DNA from: Ottowia sp. oral taxon 894
GTDB taxonomy: Bacteria; Pseudomonadota; Gammaproteobacteria; Burkholderiales; Burkholderiaceae_C
Reading direction: 5' to 3'
Length of the DNA: 64,000 nt
Assembly (NCBI RefSeq): GCF_001262075.1
Contig: NZ_CP012073.1
Location: forward strand, 1,674,001 to 1,738,000
The notes beneath the pieces are model-generated. The model ran no database searches, was not told the DNA's origin, and was given only the letters and a program-made list of their open reading frames with translations. Within the stretch, counting starts at the first letter, position 1. Each line of letters opens with the position of its first letter. Below are positions 50,119 through 60,200 of the stretch, piece after piece. The position numbers and the translations under genes are program-made.

Positions 50119-50700
50119 ATGAAAGGCTTTATATGGAGGATTCTTTTTCTTCTTTCAGCTGCTAGCCAATGCGCCTGCTCTCAAGTGGGTGGAGGCGGCG
50201 GAGCATCAGCCGCAGTCAATAAAACCCATGGAGGAGGTAGCCGATTTACCGAATGAAGATGCCAGTGCGGTGGTGAGCAAGCTTTCAGAAGCAGCCATGG
50301 CTATTTATGCCAAATCGGTCATAAATGCCAAAGCGTATAGGCAGTTGGGCGATTCAGGTTCGTTTGGCACGGGGCAATGACTTGAAGGAAGATCACGCAG
50401 AGTTGTTCAATAGCCCTAATTTCAGTGACGCCAATAAAAGGTAAAGACCGTCAATGCGTTAATCAGCAACACGGTCGCAGTGGTGGCTCTGAGACTGCCG
50501 CCTTTGGGCGGTGCCGGTGTAACTTCGGGCGCGACGGGAAGTGGTGTTGCAGCCAAAGCCGTCTACGATCAATCCGTCAGTGCCAAGCACGATGCCGTGG
50601 CCAAACTGCTGGATGCCTCTTTGCCTGTTGGCAGCGCCCGCCAGCGTTCGAGCGGAGAAAAAGATAAGGAGACAGCATATAAGTCGAATTCGATTGACCT
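50119..50700 (+). pseudogene. Possible frameshifted small secreted or lipoprotein gene
   Basis: An ATG at 50119 opens a frame with a hydrophobic signal-like start MKGFIWRILFLLSAASQCAC that stops at 50256. A second frame continues with DASAVVSKLSEAAMAIYAKS (stop 50380), a third with GNDLKEDHAELFNSPNFSDA (stop 50442), and a fourth with KTVNALISNTVAVVALRLPP, which is open into the next gene. Read in series they look like one protein broken by several frameshifts. The DNA is less GC-rich than its flanks, which fits acquired and decaying sequence. Family unknown; independent small genes are an alternative. Confidence 0.35.
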
Positions 50701-50743
50701 ATTTCGTAGCGACATGGATTCTTGTCAAAAACAGTGCGCTGCC

Positions 50744-51619
50744 ATGAAACCAGGGGCGTTTATCCGCCTGACGCACAGGCGCAAGGCTGGGCTGGGCCAT
50801 GCATGGCTATTTGTCAACCTGATTGCGCTGTTGGTGGCGTGCAAAGATGCGTGTTCACAACCTGTCTGGCACGACGCCGAAGCCACCCCCAGCGCCGGGA
50901 GCACTTTCATGACCGCTCACCACGAACCCAAGCCCCAGCAAGCTGCGCAGACCATCGCCAGCTTGCGTGATGCTTTGCGCGCAGGCAATGTGCAGGCCGT
51001 AACGCAAGTGACGGCGCTGGTGACCGGCACGCAGGCCCCCGAAGTGGTGCAGGCCTTGGCGCTACACGCACAAGAGCGCGACGGGCGTGCGCTTCACGAC
51101 TGGGCGCGGGCGCTGCTGCGCGCGGGCGACACCCAGCCCCTGGCCGATGTGCTGGCACGGCTGGTGTTAGGAGGGCAATTGCAGCAGCCAGCGCCACAGC
51201 GCTTTAACACGGCCACTGCGCCATCGACATCCCATGCCCCAGCTGCGCCCTATGCGCCGTACACCCCTGCGGCAACGCTGGGCTATTGGGCTGGTGTGTT
51301 GCAGGCTGCCCTGGTATCGGCAGCGCCCGACGAAAGCGCGCGTGGCAAGCTGGTTGAACGCCTGTTGGCTTATGCGGCCAGCCTGGCTGATGCCACGCCA
51401 GCCGGTCGTCAATGGCGCATGCTGAATCTGGATTCAAATACGGCCCGCAAGATGTCTCCAGACACCCGTCTGAGCAACGCCATGCGCCCACTGGCTGTCA
51501 AGGGCATCCGGGCCAATGGCGAGCCGGACGTCGAAACGGCAGACGAGAGCGGGCCGTTTTCCGCGTTCATGGGCGCTGCCAGGCGTGTGCGTGAAGGCCT
51601 GGAGCGCAATGCCAGATAG
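50744..51619 (+). CDS. Putative lipoprotein of unknown function
   Basis: From the ATG at 50744 the product has an Arg-rich n-region, a hydrophobic core (AWLFVNLIALLVAC) and a lipobox-like LVAC, so an outer-membrane or periplasmic lipoprotein of about 270 mature residues is plausible. The rest has Ala-rich helical repeats (QTIASLRDALRAGNVQAVTQ, VVQALALHAQERDGRALHDW) and a Pro/Thr-rich middle. The frame is open upstream to about 50444 and also offers an ATG at 50909 behind GGGAG, giving a shorter cytosolic protein. I do not recognise the family. Confidence 0.45.
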   Translation: MKPGAFIRLTHRRKAGLGHAWLFVNLIALLVACKDACSQPVWHDAEATPSAGSTFMTAHHEPKPQQAAQTIASLRDALRAGNVQAVTQVTALVTGTQAPEVVQALALHAQERDGRALHDWARALLRAGDTQPLADVLARLVLGGQLQQPAPQRFNTATAPSTSHAPAAPYAPYTPAATLGYWAGVLQAALVSAAPDESARGKLVERLLAYAASLADATPAGRQWRMLNLDSNTARKMSPDTRLSNAMRPLAVKGIRANGEPDVETADESGPFSAFMGAARRVREGLERNAR

Positions 51620-51854
51620 AGAGCTGCGGATTTCAACGGCTCACTTCAACTGTCCATCAGCGGCTGGCAGGCAAGGGCAAAGCCCTCAGAGCCTGTACGA
51701 AATCCGCCCATGGGTGCAGCCCACGTTTTGTTCGCGGCTGCCTGCCGCCACGCAGCAAACCACACCGCTATCGCTACAAGGCTTCACGCATGCTGCACAG
51801 CAGCCCGCGCTGCGGCATGCATGTCGGCCATGCCGGAAAGAGAAAGAGGGGAGG
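51620..51854. other. Gap after the putative lipoprotein, no gene seen
   Basis: No supported frame, RNA gene or hairpin with a T-run was found. The far end runs into a repeat copy. Confidence 0.4.
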
Positions 51855-51857
51855 CGA

Positions 51858-51945
51858 ATTTGCCCCTGATTTCATAGCATGAAGTCTTGGTGAAATCAGC
51901 GCAAAACGGGTTTTTTGACCCTATAAATTTGCTCCTTTTTAATTG
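51858..51945 (-). repeat. Intergenic repeat copy
   Basis: Reverse copy with CCTGATTTCA, core TAGCATGAAGTCTTGG (51875-51890), AATCAGCGCAAAACGGG, TTGACCCTATAA and ATTTGCTCCTTTTT. Confidence 0.8.
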
Positions 51946-51956
51946 AGATTCCGTCC

Positions 51957-52386
51957 TCAAAACGATCCCAAAAGTCTGACCATGCGCCGGACGCAAGCGA
52001 TCTTGACGAATGCTTCAGCTGAGGCCACGCTGACTTCGTCGTCCTTACTTAATCGTCTCGATTGACTTATTAGCCAGGCAAGCATGAACAGCCTGATCAG
52101 CAAAGCCCTGGCTCCTGCCCGGTCTTGAATGCCAGCCGAGTGCATCACCACGGCCGACAGCAGTCCCATCGGGTCTACGGCTATGTGGCGCTTGCGCCCA
52201 AGATTTTTTTGCTTGCGTCATATTCGCGCTGCCCCTTTTGAGACGGTCTTGACCGATTGGGAGTTGATGACGACCGCGCTGGGCTTGGCCCGCATGCCTT
52301 GGCGTGCACCTGCTGGTGCAGCAGCGTCAGCAGCACGTCCCACACGCTGCGCTGACGTCAGCGGGCAAAGGTGTTGTAGATCTGTT
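51957..52386 (-). pseudogene. IS5-family transposase remnant
   Basis: On the minus strand, pieces of a DDE transposase are readable in different frames: [43 protein letters not shown] and [20 protein letters not shown], then [18 protein letters not shown] and a C-terminal [16 protein letters not shown]. The first third is missing and at least two frameshifts are present. No inverted repeats were recognised. It differs from both elements at 40-42 kb. Confidence 0.8.
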
Positions 52387-53253
52387 TCAAAGCGACTGCG
52401 CGCCGAAAGTGTCGCAAGCCGCCACGCTGCCGCTTTTGTATCCCGTCAAAAACCAGCGCTGGCGCTGGGCGCTGGTGCCGTGGGTGAAGGTGTCGGGCCG
52501 GGCCACGCCAGACTGCTCGCGCTGGAGATGGTCATCGCCGATCTGGGCGGCGGCATTGATGGCTGATTCCAGATCGCCCTGCTCCAGCCACTGTTTGGCC
52601 CGCTGCGACTGGTGCGCCCAGATGCCCGCATAGCAATCGGCTTGCAGCTCCACGCGCACCGACAAGGCGTTTTGCTCGCGCTGGCTGATGCGCCCGCGCA
52701 AGGCATCTACCTTCTGCGTGGTGCCCAGCAGCGTCTGCACGTGGTGCCCCACCTCATGCGCAATGACATAGGCCCGCGCGAATTCGCCCGGCGCGCCCAG
52801 TTGCCGGCTCAGGGTGTCAAAAAAATCCATGTCCAGATACACCTTGCGGTCACCAGGGCAATAAAACGGCCCCATCGCCGCCTGCCCTGTGCCGCAAGCC
52901 GTAGGCGTTGCGCCCCGGTACAGCACCAGACGCGGCGGCTGGTACCGCGCCCCTGCCGCAGCGAACACCTGCTGCCAGGCATCTTCGGTTGAAGCCAGCA
53001 CGGTAGATACAAAAGCGGCATCCCGGTCATTGGCGGGCGGCTGCCTTGCAGGCGCCTGATGCGCCACCTGTGTTTGTCCGCTGCCCGCCAGCAAACCCAG
53101 CGTGGTCAGCGGATTGATGCCAAACACGCCCCAGGCCACCAGCGCAATGACGACGCTGCCCACGCCAATGCCGCGCCCGCCCACGCCGAAGCTGCCGCCG
53201 GAACCGCGCCGGTCTTCCACATTGTCAGACTGTCGATTGCCTTCCCATTTCAT
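52387..53253 (-). CDS. Neutral zinc metallopeptidase (YpfJ family)
   Basis: A 288-residue protein with the zinc-protease motif HEVGHH (in AYVIAHEVGHHVQTLLG) and a downstream ELQADCYAGIWAH that supplies the third ligand. Its N-terminus MKWEGNRQSDNVEDRRG is typical of the YpfJ family; then comes a Gly-rich stretch, one membrane anchor (VGSVVIALVAWGVFGI) and the soluble catalytic domain. The terminal CDTFGAQSL matches the family end, so it is complete although an IS remnant abuts its 3' end. The frame extends upstream to 53391, but the Met at 53253 fits the family. The cellular substrate is unknown. Confidence 0.9.
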   Translation of the reverse strand: MKWEGNRQSDNVEDRRGSGGSFGVGGRGIGVGSVVIALVAWGVFGINPLTTLGLLAGSGQTQVAHQAPARQPPANDRDAAFVSTVLASTEDAWQQVFAAAGARYQPPRLVLYRGATPTACGTGQAAMGPFYCPGDRKVYLDMDFFDTLSRQLGAPGEFARAYVIAHEVGHHVQTLLGTTQKVDALRGRISQREQNALSVRVELQADCYAGIWAHQSQRAKQWLEQGDLESAINAAAQIGDDHLQREQSGVARPDTFTHGTSAQRQRWFLTGYKSGSVAACDTFGAQSL

Positions 53254-54003
53254 CGCAAATGCTCCCGCGTTCCAAACCTGCAAATGAAAAGATGGTAGCC
53301 CCGGACAGAGGCTGCCTTCTGGCTGGCGCGCCGGTCTTCTGCTCCGGACGAAGCACGCCTCTTTCCGCGCGCAGGCCTTGTGGCATTTCATTAAACAGCA
53401 GGCCGGTCATAGATACTTTTGTGCCAGCCTGATCCGGATGGTCTTTTATTTCTGCCCATCTGGAGGCTGTTCTAAAAATCATCCTCAATACCGCACCATC
53501 GTTTGACGATATTACAGTCAACCTGTCGTGCGGGTATTATGTTAGCGTATTGAAAACACGCGCCAGAAAACATACTCATGCGAAATTTCCAATTCAAGTT
53601 GTTCACTCAGTAATATGCTGTACATTTACAGCATCCTCCGCCCAGAAACCAAACCAAAAAAGCTCTGCGCATGGCCTGATGAAGAGGGATGAAAAGCAAC
53701 CCAAAATACCCAACTGAAATATCCAAGCGACATTAACCGAAAACAGCTTGAGCGCATCTGCCCCCTATTGGAGAGGTAGGGCGCACGCAAGAGCACCCAT
53801 CCGCGTAAGGTGGCCCCTTACGATGTGTTTTGTGCCGCGCTGTTTTCTTGTGCGCGCTCTTTCTTTAACAGGCGCCTGGGGCCTGCTTCAATGTGCTTAT
53901 GCCGCTCGTTTCAGGCTCGCTGCATTTGTGCCAGCAGGCAGCATGCCCTGCCACGTTGGAAAACCGGGTGGTAAATAGCACCACAGGCAGTCTGTGACGT
54001 TTT
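53254..54003. other. Long gap with an AT-rich segment, no gene supported
   Basis: Roughly 53460-53740 is markedly AT-rich for this genome. It contains the perfect 20-bp palindrome at 53615. Short open frames, for example from 53748, have no ribosome binding site or recognisable domain. Confidence 0.5.
53615..53634. promoter_or_regulatory. Perfect palindrome, possible operator
   Basis: ATGCTGTA and TACAGCAT surround CATT. It has CTG and CAG half-sites, but the spacing is two bases shorter than a LexA box, so it is not a standard SOS operator. There is no T-run, so it is not a typical terminator. Confidence 0.4.
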
Positions 54004-54085
54004 AAAGCAAGAGCGAGTTCAAGGAGAAAAAAAGGCATTCATGCCCGTTTTGCCAGGACTCGGTGCTATTGATAAAAAAGCGCAA
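54004..54085 (+). repeat. Intergenic repeat copy, divergent
   Basis: Forward relative with AGAGCGAGTTCAAGGAG, AGGCATTCATGCCCG, core CCAGGACTCGGTGCTA (54053-54068) and AAAAAGCGCAA. One of the more altered copies. Confidence 0.6.
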
Positions 54086-54221
54086 CAAGCCGATACCAGC
54101 TGCCTGTTGCGCAGCCCGCCTCGCATCCGCGTTTCTTGCTATTTCCCGCAAGCCTTGATGCACGGCTTGGCAGACGTGTTTCGAAGCGCCTCATTCGCGC
54201 CCACGGACTGCTGACAGGGGC

Positions 54222-54878
54222 TTATTTGTTCAGCTTGCCCGGCTCGCTGTCAGGAGGCAGGCCCATGAGGTCGGTGAGATTGGCCGGGCTGGTGGTGGTC
54301 GCCGCTGGTTTGCCGCCAGCCTGGCTGCCGCCTTTGTCTTGCTTGATGTAGTAGGAGGCGATGGGGTCGCGCGCGCGGCCCAGTGATTCGGCCAGCTTGG
54401 CGGCGAATTCTTCAGGCGGCGGCAGCTTGCTGACCGAGCGCTGGATGCGCAGCAGCCGCAAATCCACGCTCTTGAGAACCAGGGTTTTGAAGGCGGTTTC
54501 GCGGCGTTGCTGGTTCTCGTCGATGTTGGCGCTGCGCATGCGCACATCGAACACATGCTCGGCCTTGCCGTCAGGCGTGCAGACGACGAAATCCACCACA
54601 TGCGCGGCCAGTTGCGCGGTGGCCAGCGCGCGGTTTTCGGAGTGGCGCACGGAAATGATCTGATCCATGCGGGGGCGGAACAGCACGGCGCGGCCCGGGA
54701 AAGCCTCGCGCAGGTACATCAGCAAGCTGATGTGCGCGGGCGAGATGGCTTCTTCCGTCGCGTAGCGGTTGTCGTCAATGGAGGCGGTGGATGACTTGTT
54801 TTGCTGCTTCATGTACAGCCACGCGCCAACGCCTGCCAGCACGGCGACGATGAGCAAAAGCCCCAATCCCAAAGACAT
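54222..54878 (-). CDS. Membrane-anchored DUF2726-like protein
   Basis: A 218-residue protein with one N-terminal membrane segment (MSLGLGLLLIVAVLAGVGAW) and a soluble domain LMYLREAFPGRAVLFRPRMD, then AAHVVDFVVCTPDGKAEHVF, which resembles DUF2726, a nuclease-like fold often found in predicted membrane-linked proteins. The helical region after it and the Pro/Gly-rich tail show no motif. It is divergent from an SDR gene. The function is unknown and the family match is from memory. Confidence 0.65.
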   Translation of the reverse strand: MSLGLGLLLIVAVLAGVGAWLYMKQQNKSSTASIDDNRYATEEAISPAHISLLMYLREAFPGRAVLFRPRMDQIISVRHSENRALATAQLAAHVVDFVVCTPDGKAEHVFDVRMRSANIDENQQRRETAFKTLVLKSVDLRLLRIQRSVSKLPPPEEFAAKLAESLGRARDPIASYYIKQDKGGSQAGGKPAATTTSPANLTDLMGLPPDSEPGKLNK

Positions 54879-54966
54879 GATGCGTGTTCTCCCTAGTGAA
54901 AAATGACGGCATGATAAGCGACTTTTTTCAACATTTGAACGATTTTTCTTGCAAGGAAACACCATC

Positions 54967-55752
54967 ATGAACGCAATTGCGAGCGCAGCCTGCCCGCCGC
55001 TGGCGGCGCAGACCATCCTGGTGACGGGCGGCGCGCGCGGTCTGGGCCGCGCCATTTCGGAGGCCTTTTTGGCGCAAGGCGCGCGCGTGCTCATCAACTG
55101 CCTGCATAGCCTGGAGGCGGCCCGCGCGCTGGCGGCGCAGCACCCCGGCCAGGCGCTGGCCGTGCAGGCGGATGTGCGTGACGCGCAGGCTGTGCAGGCC
55201 ATGCTTGAGCAAGCGCGCGCGCACTTTGGCGCGCCTGTTTGCACCGTAGTGAACAACGCGCTGCCTGCCTTCAGCTTCAACGGTGACGCCCGTCCGCATG
55301 CCGATGCGCTGAGCTGGCAGGCCGTATCCGGCCAGCTCGAAGGCGTGCGCGCCGCGCTCAACACCACGCAGGCGGCGCTGGCGGGCATGCGGGCGCAGGG
55401 CTTTGGCCGCATCGTCAATATCGGCACCAATCTCGTGCAAAACCCCGTGGTGCCTTACCACGACTACACCGCAGCCAAGGCGGCGCTGCTGGCGCTCACG
55501 CGCACGCTGGCGCAGGAGCTGGGGCCGGAGGGCATCACGGTGAACATGGTCTCTGGCGGCCTGCTGCGCACCACCGACGCTTCTGCCGCCACGCCCGCAG
55601 CGGTGTTCGAGCTGATTGCCGCCAGCACGCCCCTGCGCCGCGTGACCACGCCTGCCGAGCTGGCCGATGCCGTGCTGTTCTTCGCCTCGCCCTGGGCGCG
55701 CGCCGTGACGGGGCAGAACCTGATTGTGGATGGCGGCCTGGTCAAGCACTGA
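54967..55752 (+). CDS. SDR-family oxidoreductase (FabG-like) with Thr at the catalytic Ser position
   Basis: A 261-residue short-chain dehydrogenase. The cofactor motif is LVTGGARGLGRAIS, the NNAG motif is replaced by VVNNALPAF, and the active-site YTAAK is intact. The residue 13 positions before the Tyr, normally Ser, is Thr within NIGTNLVQNPVVPYHDYTAA. The C-terminal GGLLRTT and VTGQNLIVDGGL match 3-oxoacyl-ACP reductase-like members. The ATG at 54967 follows AAGGAAACACC. The substrate is unknown; the Thr may keep weak activity. Confidence 0.82.
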   Translation: MNAIASAACPPLAAQTILVTGGARGLGRAISEAFLAQGARVLINCLHSLEAARALAAQHPGQALAVQADVRDAQAVQAMLEQARAHFGAPVCTVVNNALPAFSFNGDARPHADALSWQAVSGQLEGVRAALNTTQAALAGMRAQGFGRIVNIGTNLVQNPVVPYHDYTAAKAALLALTRTLAQELGPEGITVNMVSGGLLRTTDASAATPAAVFELIAASTPLRRVTTPAELADAVLFFASPWARAVTGQNLIVDGGLVKH

Positions 55753-55806
55753 TCGGCGCTGGCAGTCCGCCCGCAGCTGCCGTGCGGGCGCAAGCAGGCA
55801 TCGATT

Positions 55807-55889
55807 CAGCTCCTTATTCCATAGCATTAGGTCCTAGTAGAACGAGCGCGAGCGCCCATTTCTGGCTCCTAAATTTGCTCCTCTTATTG
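55807..55889 (-). repeat. Intergenic repeat copy abutting the porin start
   Basis: Reverse copy with CAGCTCCTTATTCCA, core TAGCATTAGGTCCTAG (55822-55837), GAGCGCCCATTTCTGG and AAATTTGCTCCTCTTATTG. Its last bases touch the porin ATG, so the repeat forms most of the porin leader. Confidence 0.85.
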
Positions 55890-56852
55890 ATGCAAAAAAC
55901 CTTCTATTCGCGCCCGGACCGCTTGGCCTTGGCCCTGCTGGCCGCCAGCCTTTTCGCGCCCGCCGTGGCGCAAGGACAGGACGGCGTCACGCTGTATGGA
56001 CGCCTGGACGTCAATCTCACCCGCGCCCGAGGTCAGAAATGGCACATGGACCGCGCCTCGCACAGCCGCATCGGCCTGCGCGGCAGCGAAGATCTGGGCG
56101 GCGGCCTGCGCGCCCAGTTCCAGCTTGAAAGCCGCATCAGCCTGAAGGACGGCGCTGTGGACGCCGCCCGCCCCTGGGGCCGCCAGGCCTGGCTGGGCCT
56201 GCGCGGCCCTTGGGGCGCGCTGCGCATGGGGCGCTCTTACTCGCCTTCGCGCTACGCCGCTTCCAGCTATGACGCAATGGACGGCGGCATCGGCACGCCA
56301 GGCACGCGCGCCTTGCTGCTGGGCCACGCTTCAGCCACCTTTGTGCGTTTTGAAAACGGCGTGTATTACGAAACCCCCCGGCTGGCGGGTTTGGCCTTGT
56401 CTGCTGCCGTCTCGCTCCATGCCGCAGGCGGCGCAAAGCCCCGGCGCCGGGCGCGTTCACTTCGCCTGCACTATCGGCGTGGCGCGGCAGATCTCTCCGT
56501 GGCCTACGGCCAGCCAGGCGAAGGCGGGCATGTGGCATCAGCGGGCCTGGCATGGGATTTCGGTTTCATCAAACCAATGGCCCAGTTCCATGCAGGCGCC
56601 CGCGAGGGGCGCTGCCGCGCTGCCTGGCAGATCGGTCTGGCGCTGCCCAGCGGCGCGGGCGAATGGCGCGCCGCTTTTTCGCGGCTCGATGACCGTGGCC
56701 CTGCGCCGCAAGCCGACCGCAAGCTGCTGGCCTTGAGCTACCGCCACAAGCTCTCCCGGCGCACCGTGCTCTACGCCACGGTGGCGCATGACCAGGCCCG
56801 CAGTCAGCCAGGCCGCAAAGGCATTGAGCTGGGACTGCGGCATTCTTTTTGA
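55890..56852 (+). CDS. Gram-negative porin (short OmpC-like)
   Basis: A signal peptide (residues 1-27, LALALLAASLFAPAVAQG) is followed by VTLYGRLDVNLTRARG, the first strand of betaproteobacterial trimeric porins, then SRIGLRGSEDLGGGLRAQFQ and LGLRGPWGALRMGRSYSPSR. It ends with the beta-signal LGLRHSF with the terminal Phe needed for outer-membrane insertion. At 320 residues with signal it is shorter than the 350-380 usual for the group. No clear ribosome binding site precedes the ATG; the upstream bases belong to an intergenic repeat. Open frames further upstream add no signal-like sequence. Confidence 0.88.
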   Translation: MQKTFYSRPDRLALALLAASLFAPAVAQGQDGVTLYGRLDVNLTRARGQKWHMDRASHSRIGLRGSEDLGGGLRAQFQLESRISLKDGAVDAARPWGRQAWLGLRGPWGALRMGRSYSPSRYAASSYDAMDGGIGTPGTRALLLGHASATFVRFENGVYYETPRLAGLALSAAVSLHAAGGAKPRRRARSLRLHYRRGAADLSVAYGQPGEGGHVASAGLAWDFGFIKPMAQFHAGAREGRCRAAWQIGLALPSGAGEWRAAFSRLDDRGPAPQADRKLLALSYRHKLSRRTVLYATVAHDQARSQPGRKGIELGLRHSF

Positions 56853-57204
56853 TGCATGGGTTCTGAAGGCCCGCTCAAAGTTTGCCTTGGGTGCGGAAAG
56901 CGCAGCCTCGGGTGACTTGGGGCGTTGCGAATCCTCGCCGGGTCACAAGATCCGTTTGTGGTTTGCGCCTTGCCGTTCGCGCTGATCCTCTGCCCCTGAC
57001 GGTCAGATTGCAAACAGGCTCTTGGGGCGTGAAGCGGCGCATCGCGGACACGGTCTGTTTCCTGCTGTTCATCGCTGTTTCCGTCTGTTCATTCCGATAG
57101 CATCCGCCAGGCTGCTGGCCGCATGGAGCTGGCGGCGCGCTCCCATTTCCCATTCCACATTTCCCATTCCATCCCGCCCGCCTGATCCGCCAAGGACCAC
57201 CCTC
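56853..57204. other. Gap before the giant ATPase gene, no gene seen
   Basis: It contains one CAAACAGGCTCTT string like those at other gene ends, but no supported coding frame. The ATPase frame is open back to 57022, yet these codons do not look coding. Confidence 0.4.
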
Positions 57205-60200
57205 ATGAATGCCCCTGAAGAACGCAACGCCGAACGCGCCGCCGAAAACCCCGAAGCCGCCGCCGTAGATGCCGTGGATGCCGCCGTGGCTGCCAGCAGC
57301 AGCTATGAGCTGCTGAAAAAGCGCCTGCAAGCGCAAGGCGGTGCGCTGCTGGACAAGGCGCTGGCGCTCAACGCCGGGCGGCAGGCGCAATTCGGGCAGA
57401 CCGAGCAGCGCCTGGTGCTGCGCACGCGCGCGCGCACCGAGCACAACTGCGTGGCGCGCGACATGGTGCGCATCGGCCCCGGCAAGCTGCTGTTTGGCTT
57501 CAACGTGTTCATGGGCTTGCGGCAGGAAACGGGCGTGGGCGACGTGTTCGCGCTCTACGAGCTGGCGCACACCGAGGGCGAGGCGGAAAGCGACGAGCTG
57601 ATCGCCCTGCCCATTGAGGGCAGCTTTTTGCAAGACGCGCGCTTTGTGGCCGATTTCCGCGAGCTGTATACCTATTACAAACACGCCACGCTGCGGCAGC
57701 TCACGCACACGCAGGAATATGTGCTGGCTTCATTTCAAATCGGGCAGCAAAATCAGGATATTCGCGTATTCCGCTGGCGCTATGAATCCGACGGCAGCCT
57801 GACTTATGTGGACAATCGCGGCGAGCGCGATATTGCCCTGCCCGCCAGCCATGATTTTGAATGGACGGCCGTCACGCGCGAGCAGCACGTGAGCGGGCGG
57901 CATCCGCACATCAATATTCTGGACACGGTTTTTGTTGAAACCACGGGCGGCGATTTGACCGTGAAGGTGGAAAACAATACCGAATCGGGCCTGGGCATTT
58001 ACAGCGAGCCGGTGGAAGACGCCAGCCAGGCGCTGGGCGATGCCGAAATTGCCTACGCGAAACTGGGCCGGCTGATTTTGCTGCGCATACGCCCGTACCG
58101 TGAAAGCACGGTGCGCTATCTGGTTTACAACCAGCGCACGCAGCAGGTGGTGCGCATTGATGCCATCGGCGCTTCCTGCGTGCAATTGCCCGAAGACCAC
58201 GGCATTATCTTTCCGGGCGGCTATTATTTGCAATCAGGCGAATACAAGCAGTTTGATTTGCCGGCCGAAACGGCGGCCAATTTGCGTTTTGCCCGCATGT
58301 TGCGCTCGCCCAATGGCGAAGATGTGGCGTATATTTTTTACGGCAGCACGCCCCATAACGGAAAATCAGGCCAGGGCCACTCCGATATTTCGCATCTGGA
58401 TATTCCGCATTACGCCCTGTTTACATACAACCTGATTGAAAAGCGGCTGGCCGCGCCGATTATGGCCAACGGTTTTGCCCGGTTTTATGACGGGCGGGTG
58501 CTGGTTTTTCAGGCCACGCAAGGCGAGGCCACGCGCATACACCCCATGCAGCTGTGGCAAACGCCTTTTGCCACGGAGGAATACGCCAGCCGCCAGCCGG
58601 GGCGGCACGGCACGGGCTTTTATGGCCGCGTGGGCAATGCCGATTTGGTGCGCGGCATTTCCGACCTGAACGGCATTGCCCGCGCGGTGCGCGAGCAAGC
58701 GCCCACGCGCACGGCGTATGAAGACCTCATCCGCCAGTGCCAGCGCGCGCGCGATGCCTACTTCTGGCTGGACGCGCCAGAGGCCGGCCAGGCCGCGCAA
58801 GACCTGCACGCCATCGAGCAAACGGCGCAGGCCACGCTGGCCGAGTTCGAGAAAGTGGAGGCCATCCGCGCCAGCACGGCGCGCGCACTGGACGCCGCCG
58901 AATCGAAAACGCGCGAGCTGCTGGGCGAGCTGGCCGCGCAGATGTGGCGCCAGCCCGCCGATTTCGTGCACGCGCTGGAGCAGCTGCGCCAGCGCCAGGG
59001 CGAGATGCATGCGCTGCGCGAATTGCGCTATGCCGATGTGCCGCGCATCGACGGCATGGCGCAGCAGCTGGCCGCCGAGCAGCAGCGCGTGGGCGAGCGC
59101 GCCCTGCAATTTCTGAGCGGCGAAAAAGCCTTTGCCGCGCAAGAGCAGGCGCTGGCGCAACTGACCCAGCAGCTGCCGCAGGCGGGCAGCGCCACGCAAG
59201 TGGGCGACATGCTGGCCGGGCTGGACGCGCAAGCGGCCGGGCTGGACTTGCTGAGCGAGCAAATCGGCCTGCTGCCGGGCGGCGACGCCGTGCAGCGCAC
59301 CGCCATCCTGGACCGCATTGCGCGGCTGTATGCCGACATCAACCGTCTGCGCGCCGAGGCCCGCCAGCGCCGCCGCACGCTGGGCGCGGCCGAGCAGCGG
59401 GCCGAATTTGGCGCGCAGTTCAAACTGTTCGGCCAGGCCGTGGAAAACGCGCTGGAGCTGGCCGACACGCCCGAAAAATGCGACGAGGCGCTCACCCGCC
59501 TGCTGGCGCAGCTGGAAGACATCGAGGCGCGCTTTGCCGATCAGGAAGACTTTCTGGCCGACATTGCCGCCCAGCGCGAAGCCGTTTACGAAGCCCTGGG
59601 CGCGCGCCGCCAGAGCCTGCTGGACGCGCGCCAGCGCCGCGCCAAGGCCCTGGCCGACGCGGCGGGCCGCATTCTGGACGGCGTGCCGCGCCGCGTGGCC
59701 AGCTTTGCCGACGTGGCGCAAGTGCACAGCTACTTTGCCGCCGACCCCCTGCTGGCCAAGCTGCGCGAGCAGGGGGCCGAGTTGCGCCGCCTGGGCGCGG
59801 CCGTGGCGGCCGATGACCTGGCCACACGCCTGAAGGCCGCGCAAGAGCAGGCCATGCGCGCCGTGCGCGACCAGCGCGACCTGGCCGCTGAAGACGCCGC
59901 AGGGGGCGCGGGCGGCATCCGCCTGGGCCAGCACGTCTTTACCGTCAATCGCCAGCCCATCGACCTGACGCTGGTGGCGCATGAAGAAGGCGGCCAGCCC
60001 GCGCTGGCCTGGCAGATCACCGGCACCGACTACCTGGCCCCCGCGCGAGACGAGCGCCTGCTGGCGCTGCGCCCTTTCTGGAACCAGCCGCTGGCGTCTG
60101 AAACGCCGCAACTGGCTCGCGCCGAATGGCTGGCCGCCCAGTGGCTGGACGCCGTGCAGGCCGGCCAGGCCGAACCCGGCTGGGACGCGCTGCTGGCCGC

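Noticed and set aside
53615-53634. LexA (SOS) box
   Set aside because: The CTG and CAG half-sites are two bases closer together than in the E. coli LexA consensus, and no SOS gene is adjacent.
53748-53978. A 76-codon gene in the long gap
   Set aside because: No ribosome binding site and no family resemblance; length is expected by chance.
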